Below, one piece after another: positions 1 through 9,169 of a stretch of 64,000 nucleotides of DNA. The DNA is taken from the NCBI RefSeq assembly GCF_031585635.1, contig NZ_CP134196.1:124001-188000 (forward strand). Reading direction: 5' to 3'. The notes beneath the pieces are model-generated. The model did no database searches. It had not been told where the DNA came from and saw only the letters and a list, made by a program, of their open reading frames with translations. Positions within the stretch are counted from its first letter, which is position 1. Every line of letters starts with the position of its first letter. The DNA is from Paraburkholderia sp. FT54. GTDB lineage: Bacteria > Pseudomonadota > Gammaproteobacteria > Burkholderiales > Burkholderiaceae. A program made the translations under genes and the position numbers.

Positions 1-629
1 ACATTCGCACCGATATGAAGGTCTACGCCGGCATGCTTGAGGGCTTCACACAGATCCTGATCCGCATGAGCCTCGCAAAACGGGGCGATTGTCGAAAGTT
101 CAGGGATACCACCTGCTGCCACGAGCACGGTGAAGCCGCCGTTAGAAAAGCCAAATGCACCGACGCGCGCCGCATCCAACTGTGCGTGCCCGTGCCACTT
201 GTCGAGCATGTAGTCAACCAGCCCATGAAGCTGGGCAGGACGGCGCCAGAGTTGCAGGACCCGGCTTTGATCATCGAAAGTGTCACCGGCGTGACTGACC
301 GCTGCGACGACGAAGCCCGCGTGAGCCAACGCGAGTGCCGTATCGTCATGCCCGCCGTACCAGCTTCCGCCGCCGTGCGACATCACCACGAGTGGCAGGC
401 GATTGCCAGCGATGGGCGCATCCGCTGCCACAGTCTGGGTGAAATTGCCCAAGACGTGTGACGTCGCCAGCGCATCGGTCGGATACCAGATGCCGGCAAT
501 GAGAGGCGGCTCAGCACCATTCGGTATCTTGACCTCCTCAAAGCCGACATTGGCCGCGAAGACGGGCGTGGCCACCAGACCCAGGAGCAAGGTGACAACG
601 GCCAGCAATCTCACGGCGGTTTGCGTCAT
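1..629 (-). CDS. Exported alpha/beta hydrolase, dienelactone hydrolase/PAF-acetylhydrolase-like (3' end outside window)
   Basis: The minus strand reads from an ATG at 629 without a stop to the window edge (209 codons seen). Residues 1-25 form a signal peptide ending VFAAN, so the enzyme is probably periplasmic. A central MSHGGG oxyanion-type loop is followed by the nucleophile elbow GFSNGG (Ser about 162). The arrangement resembles the predicted dienelactone hydrolases and platelet-activating-factor acetylhydrolase-like esterases of Burkholderiales. The acid and His of the triad lie beyond the edge. The substrate is unknown. It is on the same strand as the AraC regulator upstream but 158 bp away, so co-transcription is uncertain. 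Confidence 0.85.
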   Translation of the reverse strand, partial: MTQTAVRLLAVVTLLLGLVATPVFAANVGFEEVKIPNGAEPPLIAGIWYPTDALATSHVLGNFTQTVAADAPIAGNRLPLVVMSHGGGSWYGGHDDTALALAHAGFVVAAVSHAGDTFDDQSRVLQLWRRPAQLHGLVDYMLDKWHGHAQLDAARVGAFGFSNGGFTVLVAAGGIPELSTIAPFCEAHADQDLCEALKHAGVDLHIGAN

Positions 630-787
630 TGTCGTCACTCAAACCGAATTGGACGAAGTGGGCACGGAGAAACGAACAGTCATATGAGCGGGACGCATCG
701 GTCGCATCGCGCCCATCCTTTAGCCGATAGCGGGGTTACCGGCGACGCACCCGCCGCATGCATCGCCATGACGAGCGTCCGGGCTCC

Positions 788-1621
788 TCAGCTCTTCAAC
801 GGCAACCAAATCTCGAGCCCGCCCATCCCACTGACAGGATCGAACTTCTCGTCATAGCGCTCAAAATTCGGTGCATCGGCAGGAATATGTCCCGATGCCG
901 GCAGCCACTGATTCCAGATCGTGTTCCAGGTGCGCCGGATAGTCGAAATATGCTCGCGATGACTGAACACCGCATACCGTTGCGGCGAAATACGCAAGCG
1001 GCTCAACTCAGCAGGCAGCGCCGAGAAGTCACTAACTTCAACGCCACACAGATAGTCGATGTTGCCGTTATCGTCAGCGTTATAGCAAACACCATACGCC
1101 ACGTTGCCGACCTGCCCCGGCACTTTGCCGAAGTAGTCACCAAAGCGCTGCCACTGCGACGGAATCGCGGCGCAGGTTTCGCTGGTATAGCGCTCGCTGA
1201 GGCCCGCGACGAGAAACGCTTTGCCGTCTTCAAAGCGCGGCGGTTCGAGATGGGTAAGCAGGGATTCGTCCATTTTGATCGGCTCCACGAGGGCGAGATT
1301 GTCGAGATGGCCACGCGCGCGCAGCGCGTCGGGCGTGAGCCCGAATTGCTCGCGAAACGCGCGTGTGAATGCCTCGTGAGAACCGTAGCCGGCGTCGATG
1401 GCGACCGCGAGGATATCCGGAGCGCCGCTCGCCAGCCGACGCGCCGCTTCGCTCAAGCGACGTCCGCGCACATAGCGCATCACCGAAAACCCCGTGGCCG
1501 CTTCGAAGGCGCGCGCCAAGTGAAAGCGCGACACGCATCCGCAGTTGGCGATGTCGTCGAGCGTCAACTCGTGGGCAAAGTGGCTTTCGATAAACCACAG
1601 CGCTTTTCCAACCGGGTTCAT
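788..1621 (-). CDS. AraC-family transcriptional regulator with GyrI-like effector domain
   Basis: Two AraC helix-turn-helix motifs occupy about residues 5-105 at the N-terminus (FHLARAFEAATGFS; GYGSHEAFTRAFREQFG). A GyrI-like small-molecule-binding domain fills about 115-277. This order (HTH first, ligand domain second) is that of the Rob/SoxS-type regulators with a GyrI domain, which often sense amphipathic drugs. I start at the ATG at 1621 because the family begins just before the first helix; an in-frame ATG at 1633 is possible. The DHA2 exporter lies directly upstream on the same strand, so control of that drug exporter is a reasonable inference. Confidence 0.85.
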   Translation of the reverse strand: MNPVGKALWFIESHFAHELTLDDIANCGCVSRFHLARAFEAATGFSVMRYVRGRRLSEAARRLASGAPDILAVAIDAGYGSHEAFTRAFREQFGLTPDALRARGHLDNLALVEPIKMDESLLTHLEPPRFEDGKAFLVAGLSERYTSETCAAIPSQWQRFGDYFGKVPGQVGNVAYGVCYNADDNGNIDYLCGVEVSDFSALPAELSRLRISPQRYAVFSHREHISTIRRTWNTIWNQWLPASGHIPADAPNFERYDEKFDPVSGMGGLEIWLPLKS

Positions 1622-1707
1622 ATGGGCTCTCATGTCAGCATGGAACCAGCATAACGAGCGCCGATCCGATGTGTTTGATCGGGATTGCGGTTTTTGCGGC
1701 GCGGCGT

Positions 1708-3216
1708 TTAGTAGTTTTCAGTCGCGGCTTTGTTGCCTGTGGCGGTGGAGTGTTCATCCGCTGCCGTCACGTTGCGACCGTCAGCACCTTCGTACGCACC
1801 CTCACCCCCAGCCTTCCCGGTCCGCAACAATACGCCGCCAACAACTCCCGCCACCGCCGCAAAAATCGCCCCAAACAAAAACGCGACGTGATACCCGCTG
1901 TTGAGCGCCGCCACGGCATCGCCAGATGATGCCAGCATCGCCTCACTCCGCGCCGCGGCAAGACTCGCCAGCACCGCGAGCCCAAGCGCCCCACCCATCA
2001 TGAACGACGTATTGACGATACCGGACGCGAGCCCAGAGTCGCTCGGATCGACATCGCTCATGGCGGCGAGCAGCATCGGATTGAAGGCGATACCAGCGCC
2101 GAAGCCGAGCAGAATCATGCCCGGCATGACATCGAGCACAAAGCTGCCGCCCACCGGCGCGCGAGCGAACAACGCAAGACCGCAAGCCGCAACCAGCAGC
2201 CCCACAGCCAGCGGAAGACGCAATCCAAAGCGCATCACCACGCGCGCCGAGAGCCCGAGGGAAAAGAACCCCATGATCAGATTGGCCGGCAGAAACGCGA
2301 GTCCGACCTGCAACGGCCGATAGCCGAGCACGCGCTGCAAATACAGCGCGGAGATGAAGAACCACGCAAACATCGCCGCTGCCCACAGCACGCCGACCAC
2401 ATTCGCGGTCGCGACATTGCGCAAGCGGAACAAACCGAGCGGCATCAACGGATGCTGGACGCGCGATTCAATCACCAGGAACACAACAAGCAGCGCCAAC
2501 GCGGCAAACAGCAAACCAAGCGTTTGCGCCGAAGTCCATCCAGCTTCATTACCGTTCACCACCGCATAGACGGCGAGCATCAGCGAAACAGTGACAGACA
2601 CCGCACCGGCCACGTCGAGCCGCTCGCCGTGAGCATGCCCGCGCGCGGACGGCAACAGCGCGACACAGAGCACGTACACGGCAATGCCGATCGGTAGATT
2701 GACAAGAAAGATCCAGTGCCAGCTCAGCAGATTAGTGAGCAGTCCGCCGAGCAACACGCCAATGCTGCCGCCGCCCGCACAGACGAAACCGTACACGCCC
2801 ATAGCCTTCGCACGCTCGCCGGGCTCCGTGAACAGATTCATGATGAGCGACAACGAAACCGCCGAGACAATCGCGCCCGCCACACCCTGAACGGCCCGCG
2901 CACAGACCAGCAGCACTTGCGAGTTCGAAATCCCACAAGCCAGCGACGCCAGCGTAAACAACGTGATGCCGATGAGAAACAGCTTGCGATGCCCGTACAG
3001 ATCGCCGAGCCGCCCTCCCAGCAGCAGGCAACCGCCGAAGGTCAGCATATATGCATTGACCACCCACACGAGCGACGTCTCGGTAAAGCCGAGATCCGCC
3101 GCAATGGACGGCAGCGCAACGTTCACGATCGTGGTATCGAGCACGATCATGAGCACGCCGAGGCACAGAACGATCAGTGCGAGCCAGCGTTTGTTGCCGT
3201 GGATGGAATGGGTCAT
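1708..3216 (-). CDS. DHA2-family MFS multidrug exporter (EmrB/QacA type)
   Basis: A 502-residue membrane protein of about 14 transmembrane segments. It has the DHA2 signature early on (LDTTIVNVALPSIA) and motif A (GGRLGDLYGHRK) in the loop after helix 2. Such proteins are proton antiporters for drugs or toxic metabolites in the inner membrane. I chose the ATG at 3216 because AAGGAG sits 7 bases before it and the first helix starts soon after; the longer frame adds a non-membrane leader. The C-terminal tail is rich in Gly, Ala and Glu. The substrate is unknown. Confidence 0.9.
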   Translation of the reverse strand: MTHSIHGNKRWLALIVLCLGVLMIVLDTTIVNVALPSIAADLGFTETSLVWVVNAYMLTFGGCLLLGGRLGDLYGHRKLFLIGITLFTLASLACGISNSQVLLVCARAVQGVAGAIVSAVSLSLIMNLFTEPGERAKAMGVYGFVCAGGGSIGVLLGGLLTNLLSWHWIFLVNLPIGIAVYVLCVALLPSARGHAHGERLDVAGAVSVTVSLMLAVYAVVNGNEAGWTSAQTLGLLFAALALLVVFLVIESRVQHPLMPLGLFRLRNVATANVVGVLWAAAMFAWFFISALYLQRVLGYRPLQVGLAFLPANLIMGFFSLGLSARVVMRFGLRLPLAVGLLVAACGLALFARAPVGGSFVLDVMPGMILLGFGAGIAFNPMLLAAMSDVDPSDSGLASGIVNTSFMMGGALGLAVLASLAAARSEAMLASSGDAVAALNSGYHVAFLFGAIFAAVAGVVGGVLLRTGKAGGEGAYEGADGRNVTAADEHSTATGNKAATENY

Positions 3217-3410
3217 GCAGGCGACTCCTTGGCCGTGGTCGATAGGACGCGCCGCACGCGCAGCCGCGGAAATGGGCGCCGCGCCGAACGAAACGCAAGC
3301 CGGCGCAGTCCAGAGCAACCGGCTGGCAACTCGTTGACGACAATGGGATTTGTCAGTCTAGCACCCGCGAATTTCGACCCACAACTACGAGTTCCAGGTC
3401 GGCGCGAACG

Positions 3411-4088
3411 TCAATCGCCGCCGAGCAATTCGTACTTGCCGCCGCGCTCCAACGCCCGCTGATAAGCGGGTCGCGCATGAATGCGCTTGAGGAAATCAAC
3501 CACTGCCGGAATCTGGCCTTCCATCCCGCCGCGCGCCGTGGCGGCTTCGAGCGGGAAACTCATATGCACGTCAGCCGCCGTGAAGTCGTCGCCGACGAAC
3601 CAGCCAGTCTTGCTCAGTTCCTTGTTGATATAACCAAGGTGCAGCTTCAACTGCGGATCGATGAAGCTCGACTGCAGCGTGCCGGCAATCTTTCGCGCGC
3701 TCGGCCTGGCGAAGAACGGCATCGGCGCGCTGGCAATGCGCAGCGCCACGAGCTTGAGCAGCAGCGGCGGCATTGCCGAACCTTCCGCGTAATGCAGCCA
3801 GTACGTGTAACGCAGCCGCTCCGGCGTGCCCGGCGCCGGCGCAAATCGTCCCTGCCCGTATTTGTCGATCAGATACTCGATGATCGCGCCCGACTCGGCG
3901 ATAGTCTGACCATCGTCGGTGATCACGGGCGACTTGCCTAGCGGATGCACCGCGCGCAACTCGGGCGGCGCCAGCATCGTCTTCGGATCGCGCTGGTAAC
4001 GCTTGATCTCGTAAGGAACACCGAGTTCTTCGAGCAGCCACAGCACACGCTGCGAGCGGGAGTTGTTCAGATGATGGACGGTCAGCAT
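3411..4088 (-). CDS. Glutathione S-transferase family protein
   Basis: A 225-residue two-domain cytosolic GST. The N-terminal thioredoxin-like domain (about 1-80) carries the glutathione-site signature GKSPVITDDGQTIAESGAI with the cis-Pro and the Glu-Ser pair that hold the gamma-glutamyl part. The helical C-terminal domain follows and includes the FTAADVHMSFP helix cap motif. The catalytic residue is likely Ser in NNSRS, as in bacterial beta/nu-like GSTs. The ATG at 4088 is preferred over an upstream TTG because it opens directly on the first beta strand. Role probably detoxification; substrate unknown. Confidence 0.88.
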   Translation of the reverse strand: MLTVHHLNNSRSQRVLWLLEELGVPYEIKRYQRDPKTMLAPPELRAVHPLGKSPVITDDGQTIAESGAIIEYLIDKYGQGRFAPAPGTPERLRYTYWLHYAEGSAMPPLLLKLVALRIASAPMPFFARPSARKIAGTLQSSFIDPQLKLHLGYINKELSKTGWFVGDDFTAADVHMSFPLEAATARGGMEGQIPAVVDFLKRIHARPAYQRALERGGKYELLGGD

Positions 4089-4161
4089 GGGTCGATGGAC
4101 GGTGGCCAATGGAGTGTCACATCATAAGGAGCTTGTGCAGAGGCGGGCCTCTAGTCGCACC

Positions 4162-5385
4162 TCATACGCGTGATTTGCTGCCCATCAACTGATTCGACGG
4201 CAGCGTTTCGTCGAGCAGCTTGCGTGCGCTTTCGATACCGGCGACCGGCAGTCCCTCGGGGTTCAGCAAGCCCACCTGCACCAGCACGGAAGCCTGATCC
4301 CAATAGATGTGCTCGTTATAGAGCTTGTCGCCGCGGAAACACACGACCGCAAGCATGGGTACCTCGAAATACTTACCGGTCGGCGCGACGCCGGGCAGTA
4401 ACCAGTCGATCTCGCAGCTATGCGTGCAGCTAAAAATGAACTCATCGACGATCCGATCCGCGCCGATGGTCCGCGAAATCGGAATCAGCTTCGTATCGAC
4501 GGGATTCGAATTGACGAAGTGATGCGTATAAAAACGCTTGAGGTTGTCATGACCGACGCCACCGGTCATGGTCGGAACGTGATTGACATAGGGTTGCGCG
4601 ACCATGGTCGGCATGACGGCATCCACGTCGCGCGTGGCGAACTCGTAGTAGCAATGCGCTTCCCACAGCGCGTTGAGATCGTAGACCGGACCGAGCACCT
4701 TGCGCAGCAGCGCGAGCGTGCGTGAGTACGCCATCATCGCGGCCGGCTTGTCGTATTGCGGGCGCGACGGCGCGGCGAACGCGTGATCGCAACCCGGGTA
4801 CACGTATTGCTCGATTTGCGGCCGTGTGCGCAACGCGGCGCTGATCCGTTCGCGTGTTTCCGGCGGACAGTGCGAGTCGTTTTCGGGGAAGTGAAACACC
4901 ATCGGGCAGCGAATCGCCGGCACTGCGTCCAGATACGCTTCCAGGCCGACGCCGTAGTAGCTGACCGCGCAGTCGACATCGGTTCGCGCCGCGCTCAGGA
5001 ACGCGAGCTTGCCGCCAAGGCAGTAACCCACCGTGCCGACCTTGCCGGCCTGTTCGGGCATGGCGCGCAATGCCGCGACTGTGGCCGCGATATCGTCGAC
5101 CGCCTGGTTCGTGTCGAACTGGCCGAGATAGTCGAGCGCCTGTTTCATGTCGGCTTCGCCATAACCGAGCACGATGCCCGGCTTGATCCGCCAGAACAGA
5201 TCCGGCACCAGCACCACATAACCTTCTTCAGCGAAGCGCTCGGCCGTCGCCTTCATGGTGTCGTTGATGCCGAAAATTTCCTGCAGCAGCACGAGTCCCG
5301 GACCGGACCCTTGCGCCGGACGTGCGACGTAGGCATTGAAACGGCCGCCATCCTGGGCGACGACTTCGACGAAAGAGGCGGCCAT
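4162..5385 (-). CDS. Dienelactone hydrolase fused to an NTF2/SnoaL-like domain
   Basis: A 407-residue fusion. Residues 1-235 are a dienelactone hydrolase with the Cys nucleophile in GYCLGG and the acid and His in FPENDSH and CDHAF. Residues 240-407 look like an NTF2/SnoaL-type polyketide-cyclase fold (WEAHCYYEFATRDVDAVM). A GGAGA lies 9 bases before the ATG at 5385, and the upstream ATG at 5400 overlaps that ribosome site, so 5385 is preferred. The gene follows the CoA ligase by about 30 bp and is the last gene of the operon. A hydrolytic step late in anthranilate breakdown is an inference; no substrate can be read from the sequence. Confidence 0.85.
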   Translation of the reverse strand: MAASFVEVVAQDGGRFNAYVARPAQGSGPGLVLLQEIFGINDTMKATAERFAEEGYVVLVPDLFWRIKPGIVLGYGEADMKQALDYLGQFDTNQAVDDIAATVAALRAMPEQAGKVGTVGYCLGGKLAFLSAARTDVDCAVSYYGVGLEAYLDAVPAIRCPMVFHFPENDSHCPPETRERISAALRTRPQIEQYVYPGCDHAFAAPSRPQYDKPAAMMAYSRTLALLRKVLGPVYDLNALWEAHCYYEFATRDVDAVMPTMVAQPYVNHVPTMTGGVGHDNLKRFYTHHFVNSNPVDTKLIPISRTIGADRIVDEFIFSCTHSCEIDWLLPGVAPTGKYFEVPMLAVVCFRGDKLYNEHIYWDQASVLVQVGLLNPEGLPVAGIESARKLLDETLPSNQLMGSKSRV

Positions 5386-5414
5386 GCGGTGTGTCTCCAT
5401 GCAGGTAATTGAAT

Positions 5415-7058
5415 CTACGCCATGGTACGCAACTCGAAGCGTTTGAGCTTGCCGGTTTCGGTGCGCGGCAGTGAATCGACGAAAACGATGACGCGTGGAT
5501 ATTTATACGGCGCCACGCTATTCTTCACGAAATCCTGCAGCTGCGCGACCAATTTGTCGTTCCGCTCGTAACCGGGATTCGCGACGACGAATGCCTTGAC
5601 GATCTGCCCGCGTGTTTCGTCGGGCGCACCTATCACACCGCATTCGGACACCGCGTCATGTTGCAGCAGCACGCTTTCCACTTCGGGTCCGGAGATGTTG
5701 TAACCGGCGGAGACGATCATGTCGTCGGCGCGTGCCTGGTAGAACACGTAGCCGTCTTCGTCGAGATAGACGGAATCGCCGGGCAGATTCCAGCCGTCGC
5801 GCACGAACTTCTTCTGCCGCTCGTCGGCGAGATAGCGGCAGCCGGTCGGACCGCGCACCGCGAGTTTGCCGATCGTGCCGGGCGCGACCGGGTGCATGTC
5901 GTCGTCCACCGCTTGCACCACATAACCGGGCACCGCGCGGCCAATGGCGTTCGGGCGAATCTCGTCGCCTTGCGCCGAAATGAAAATGTGGATCAGCTCG
6001 GTGCCGCCAATGCCGTCGATCATGTCGATGCCGGTCGCGTCGCGCCAGAGACGCCGCGTCGAATCCGGCAACGCTTCACCCGCCGACACGGTTTTCTTCA
6101 ACGACGAGATGTCGTGGTGTGCAACCAGCGGCGCCATCTGCCGATAGAAAGTCGGCGCGGTGAACATGACGGTCGCGTGAAAACGTTCGACTGTCTGCAG
6201 CAAAGTCTCGGGCGTGAGCTTCTCTATCAGCACCGTGGATGCGCCGACGCGCAACGGAAAACACAGCAAGCCGCCGAGCCCGAACGTGAACGCGAGCGGC
6301 GGCGTGCCGCAAAAAATATCGCTCGACGTGGGCTTGAGCACGTGACGCGGAAACAGATCGCACATGGCGACGACATCGCGATGAAAGTGCATGCAGCCCT
6401 TCGGCGCGCCGGTCGTGCCGCTGGTGAAGGCGATCAGGCAGACGTCGTCGGCGGAGGTGTCGCACGCGGTGAAATGATCGGGCTTGTTGATCGCGAGCGT
6501 GTCGAGCGAATCGGCGCCGTCGTCATGGAAGAGCAGCGTTTGCTTCAGGCCCGCGCAGTAGAACTCGTCTTTTGAATCGGTGCAGTGCGCCAGTTCGGCG
6601 GTCAGGCGAGCGTCGCACAACGCCGCGCTAACCTGCGCTTTCTCGATGATCTGCTTCAGTTCCTTGGCGCGCAGAAGCGGCATGGTTGGCACCACGACGA
6701 GCCCAACCTTCAGCGCGGCGAGTGCGGTCACGGCCATGTGCAGCGTATTCGGGCCGCGTAGCAAGACGCGATTGCCGGGTTGCAGTCCCATTTCGTCGAC
6801 CAGCACATGCGCGCTGCGATTCACGAGCGCCAGCAGTTCACCGTAAGTGGTGGCGCGGGGTGTGCCGTCCACATCGGACCAGATCGCGGGACGATCGCGG
6901 TGGCCCGCATCGATGGTTCTGTCGAGCAACTCCGTCGCGCAGTTCAAACGCGCCGGATAGGCGACGTCCGGGTTGTCGAGCAGAAAGACGGGCCATTGAT
7001 CCTGCGGCGGAAGATTGTCGCGCGCGAAGGTATCGACGTGTGCTGACGGTTCCATCAT
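5415..7058 (-). CDS. abmG: Aryl-CoA ligase, probable 2-aminobenzoate-CoA ligase
   Basis: A 547-residue acyl-adenylate-forming enzyme of the benzoate-CoA ligase family. The P-loop TSGTTGAPKGC is at about 215-225 and the hinge region YNISGPEVE leads into the C-terminal lid, which ends with the catalytic Lys of RTETGKLKRFEL. It would activate an aromatic acid with ATP and CoA. Choosing 2-aminobenzoate rests on the company of the fused monooxygenase/reductase at the head of the operon; in Azoarcus evansii the equivalent ligase is AbmG. Benzoate or salicylate are alternatives. GGGAGA precedes two adjacent ATGs (7058, 7055). Confidence 0.85.
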   Translation of the reverse strand: MMEPSAHVDTFARDNLPPQDQWPVFLLDNPDVAYPARLNCATELLDRTIDAGHRDRPAIWSDVDGTPRATTYGELLALVNRSAHVLVDEMGLQPGNRVLLRGPNTLHMAVTALAALKVGLVVVPTMPLLRAKELKQIIEKAQVSAALCDARLTAELAHCTDSKDEFYCAGLKQTLLFHDDGADSLDTLAINKPDHFTACDTSADDVCLIAFTSGTTGAPKGCMHFHRDVVAMCDLFPRHVLKPTSSDIFCGTPPLAFTFGLGGLLCFPLRVGASTVLIEKLTPETLLQTVERFHATVMFTAPTFYRQMAPLVAHHDISSLKKTVSAGEALPDSTRRLWRDATGIDMIDGIGGTELIHIFISAQGDEIRPNAIGRAVPGYVVQAVDDDMHPVAPGTIGKLAVRGPTGCRYLADERQKKFVRDGWNLPGDSVYLDEDGYVFYQARADDMIVSAGYNISGPEVESVLLQHDAVSECGVIGAPDETRGQIVKAFVVANPGYERNDKLVAQLQDFVKNSVAPYKYPRVIVFVDSLPRTETGKLKRFELRTMA

Positions 7059-7127
7059 GGTCTCCCGGGCGTTGAGCCGGCTAAATGCGCTTCGGTTGGC
7101 TTAGTGGGTTCGTTTCGTATCGCTGAC

Positions 7128-7523
7128 TTACTGCGGGATCACGGCGGTCGCCTCGATTTCGACTTTCGCTTCGTCTTCGATCAGCGCGACTACTTGAACC
7201 GCGCTCATCGCGATGTCGTAGTCGCCGATCAACTCGCGAAATGCACGGCCGATGTCTTTCAACGAAGCGAGGTACTCGCGCTTATCGGTGACGTACCACG
7301 TCAATCGCACCAGGTGCTCGGGCTTGCCGCCTGCTTCGTGCAAAACCGCGAGCACGTTCCTGAGCGCCTGAATGGCTTGCGCGGCGAAGTCGGTCGTCTG
7401 GAAACGGGCCTGTTCGTCCCAGCCGATCTGGCCGGCAATGAACACCTGGGTGCCGGTTGCCGCGACGCCGTTCGCGTAGCCACGCGGCTTGACCCAGCCG
7501 GCGGGAAGAAGAGCTTTTTTCAT
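7128..7523 (-). CDS. RidA/YjgF-family protein lacking the catalytic Arg
   Basis: A 131-residue Rid-family protein of normal length, presumably a trimer in the cytosol. RidA proper hydrolyses reactive enamines and imines to ketones and ammonia, using an Arg (Arg105 in E. coli) in an A-R-S-C-V context. Here the matching stretch is AMSAV, so that Arg is Met. This places it in the subfamilies not expected to act on ordinary alpha-imino acids. The start overlaps the thioesterase stop by 4 bases (ATGA). Its place in an operon that makes an amino-cyclohexenone CoA ester suggests handling of an enamine intermediate, which is an inference. Confidence 0.85.
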   Translation of the reverse strand: MKKALLPAGWVKPRGYANGVAATGTQVFIAGQIGWDEQARFQTTDFAAQAIQALRNVLAVLHEAGGKPEHLVRLTWYVTDKREYLASLKDIGRAFRELIGDYDIAMSAVQVVALIEDEAKVEIEATAVIPQ

Positions 7524-7963
7524 GAGCGATGCGCCTCAATGGAGTCGGGCTGTGGGGCGAACGTCGCGAGCGCGCTCGCGATGTCGGTGGGAATATCGAT
7601 GGATGTCCCGCGTTCGAGCGAAGTCGTCACGAGCACCTGTTTCGCGCGGAAACGCGTTTCGCCATTGCAATGGCCGACGATATCGATGCTGATCGAGCGC
7701 CGGCCGATCGCTGCAACGTTCAGCGTCAGCGTGATCGTTTCGCCCATCTGGCTAGGCCGCGAAAACTCGCAGTCGAGTTTGACGATCGGCAAGCCGAGGC
7801 GGCGTTGCGCGATCATGTGCGCATAGTCGATATGCAGGCCTTCGTTGAACCAGTCTTCGACCAGTGCGTTGGTCATCACCAGATATTGCGGAAAGAACAC
7901 GATGCCCGCCGGATCGCAGTGCGAGAAGCGGATACGCACGGGCCGTTCGAAAGACGCGCTCAT
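7520..7963 (-). CDS. Acyl-CoA thioesterase, 4-hydroxybenzoyl-CoA thioesterase (hot-dog) type
   Basis: A 147-residue single hot-dog domain with the family signature [18 protein letters not shown], in which the Asp is the usual catalytic residue of 4HBT-type thioesterases. It would hydrolyse an aryl- or acyl-CoA in the cytosol, perhaps to rescue CoA from dead-end esters of the pathway. The start is the ATG at 7963, whose last base pairs share ATGA with the stop of the upstream acyl-CoA dehydrogenase; a longer open frame runs into that gene but has no family homology. The stop likewise overlaps the start of the RidA-like gene. Confidence 0.88.
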   Translation of the reverse strand: MSASFERPVRIRFSHCDPAGIVFFPQYLVMTNALVEDWFNEGLHIDYAHMIAQRRLGLPIVKLDCEFSRPSQMGETITLTLNVAAIGRRSISIDIVGHCNGETRFRAKQVLVTTSLERGTSIDIPTDIASALATFAPQPDSIEAHRS

Positions 7964-9168
7964 TTGGCGTTTTCTCCGGCGGTTGCGGCAGCATGCGCTT
8001 TCAACAGATCGCGTCCGACAATCAATTGCTGAACTTCGGTCGCGCCTTCGTAAATGCGTAGTGCGCGAATCTCGCGATACAGCGTCTCGACGGCCGTGCC
8101 GCTTTGCACGCCCATGCCGCCGTAGAGTTGCACCGCGGCGTCGATCACCTGTTGCGCGCCTTCGCTCGCGTGCCATTTCGCCATCGCGGCTTCACGTGTG
8201 ACGCTTTCGCCTTGATCGCGCAGCCACGCGGCGCGATAGACCAGCAACGCGCTGCTGTCGATAGTCAAAGCCATCTGCGCGAGTTTGGCTTGCGTCAGCT
8301 GAAAATCGCCGAGCGTCTGGCCGAACATCTTGCGCGACGCGGCACGCGCGAGACCTTCGGCCATCGCATGACGCGCGAAGCCGAGCGACGCGGCCGCCAC
8401 GGAAGTGCGGAAAATATCCAGCGTGCGCATGGCGAGCTTGAAACCTTCGCCGGGCGCGCCGAGCATCTGGCTGCGCGGCACGCGCGCGCCGGCAAAGTGC
8501 AGACGCGCGAGCGGATGCGGTGCGATCACGTCGATGCGTTCAGCGATCTCCAGTCCCGGCGTCTCCGCATCGACAATGAACGCGCTGATGCCGCGCGCGC
8601 CCGGCGCTTCGCCGGTTCTCGCGAACACCACGTAGAAATCAGCGATGCCGCCGTTGGAGATCCACGTCTTGTCGCCGTCGAGCACGTAGGCGTCGCCGTC
8701 TTCGCGAGCGCGGAGCGCCATGGCGGCGACGTCCGACCCGGCCTCAGGCTCGGACAACGCGAACGCCGCGATGGCCGTGCCGTTGGCGACGCGCGGCAGA
8801 TAGCGCGTCTTTTGTTCGTGCGTGCCGCCGAGCGAGATGGCGCCGGAACCGAGTCCCTGCATCGCCAATGCGAAGTCCGCGAGTCCCGAGTGTTTGGCCA
8901 GTGTTTCGCGCAGCAGGCAGACGGCGCGCGTGTCGATCGTGTCGCCGTGGCCGCCGTAGGCGACGCCGCCCACGCCATATTTCAGCCAGCCCGCCGCACC
9001 GAGTTCACGCACCAGATGGCGGCAGGTCGCATCGACGTCCTTGTGGTCTTGGTGCGTGAGATTCTCGCGGCACCACGCTTCGATACCCGCGGCCAGTTCG
9101 CGATGACGCGGCTCGAAGAACGGCCACGCCAGCGCGCCATGCGGATCCAGATCGGTGTTAGCGCTCAA
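7960..9168 (-). CDS. Acyl-CoA dehydrogenase
   Basis: A 402-residue FAD flavoprotein with the classical three-part fold: N-terminal helices, a middle beta domain with the FAD/substrate loop ([25 protein letters not shown]), and a C-terminal four-helix domain with LYGGMGV and the putative catalytic Glu of IYEGATEV. It introduces a double bond alpha-beta to a CoA ester. The start is TTG at 9168, one base after the hydratase stop, with GGAGAC in front of it. In this operon it probably acts on the alicyclic CoA ester made from 2-aminobenzoyl-CoA, which is an inference. Confidence 0.9.
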   Translation of the reverse strand: MSANTDLDPHGALAWPFFEPRHRELAAGIEAWCRENLTHQDHKDVDATCRHLVRELGAAGWLKYGVGGVAYGGHGDTIDTRAVCLLRETLAKHSGLADFALAMQGLGSGAISLGGTHEQKTRYLPRVANGTAIAAFALSEPEAGSDVAAMALRAREDGDAYVLDGDKTWISNGGIADFYVVFARTGEAPGARGISAFIVDAETPGLEIAERIDVIAPHPLARLHFAGARVPRSQMLGAPGEGFKLAMRTLDIFRTSVAAASLGFARHAMAEGLARAASRKMFGQTLGDFQLTQAKLAQMALTIDSSALLVYRAAWLRDQGESVTREAAMAKWHASEGAQQVIDAAVQLYGGMGVQSGTAVETLYREIRALRIYEGATEVQQLIVGRDLLKAHAAATAGENAK

Positions 9169-9169
9169 C

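Noticed and set aside
758..1654. Plus-strand frame of 298 codons opposite the AraC gene
   Set aside because: Antisense to a well-supported regulator; no ribosome site and no family motifs.
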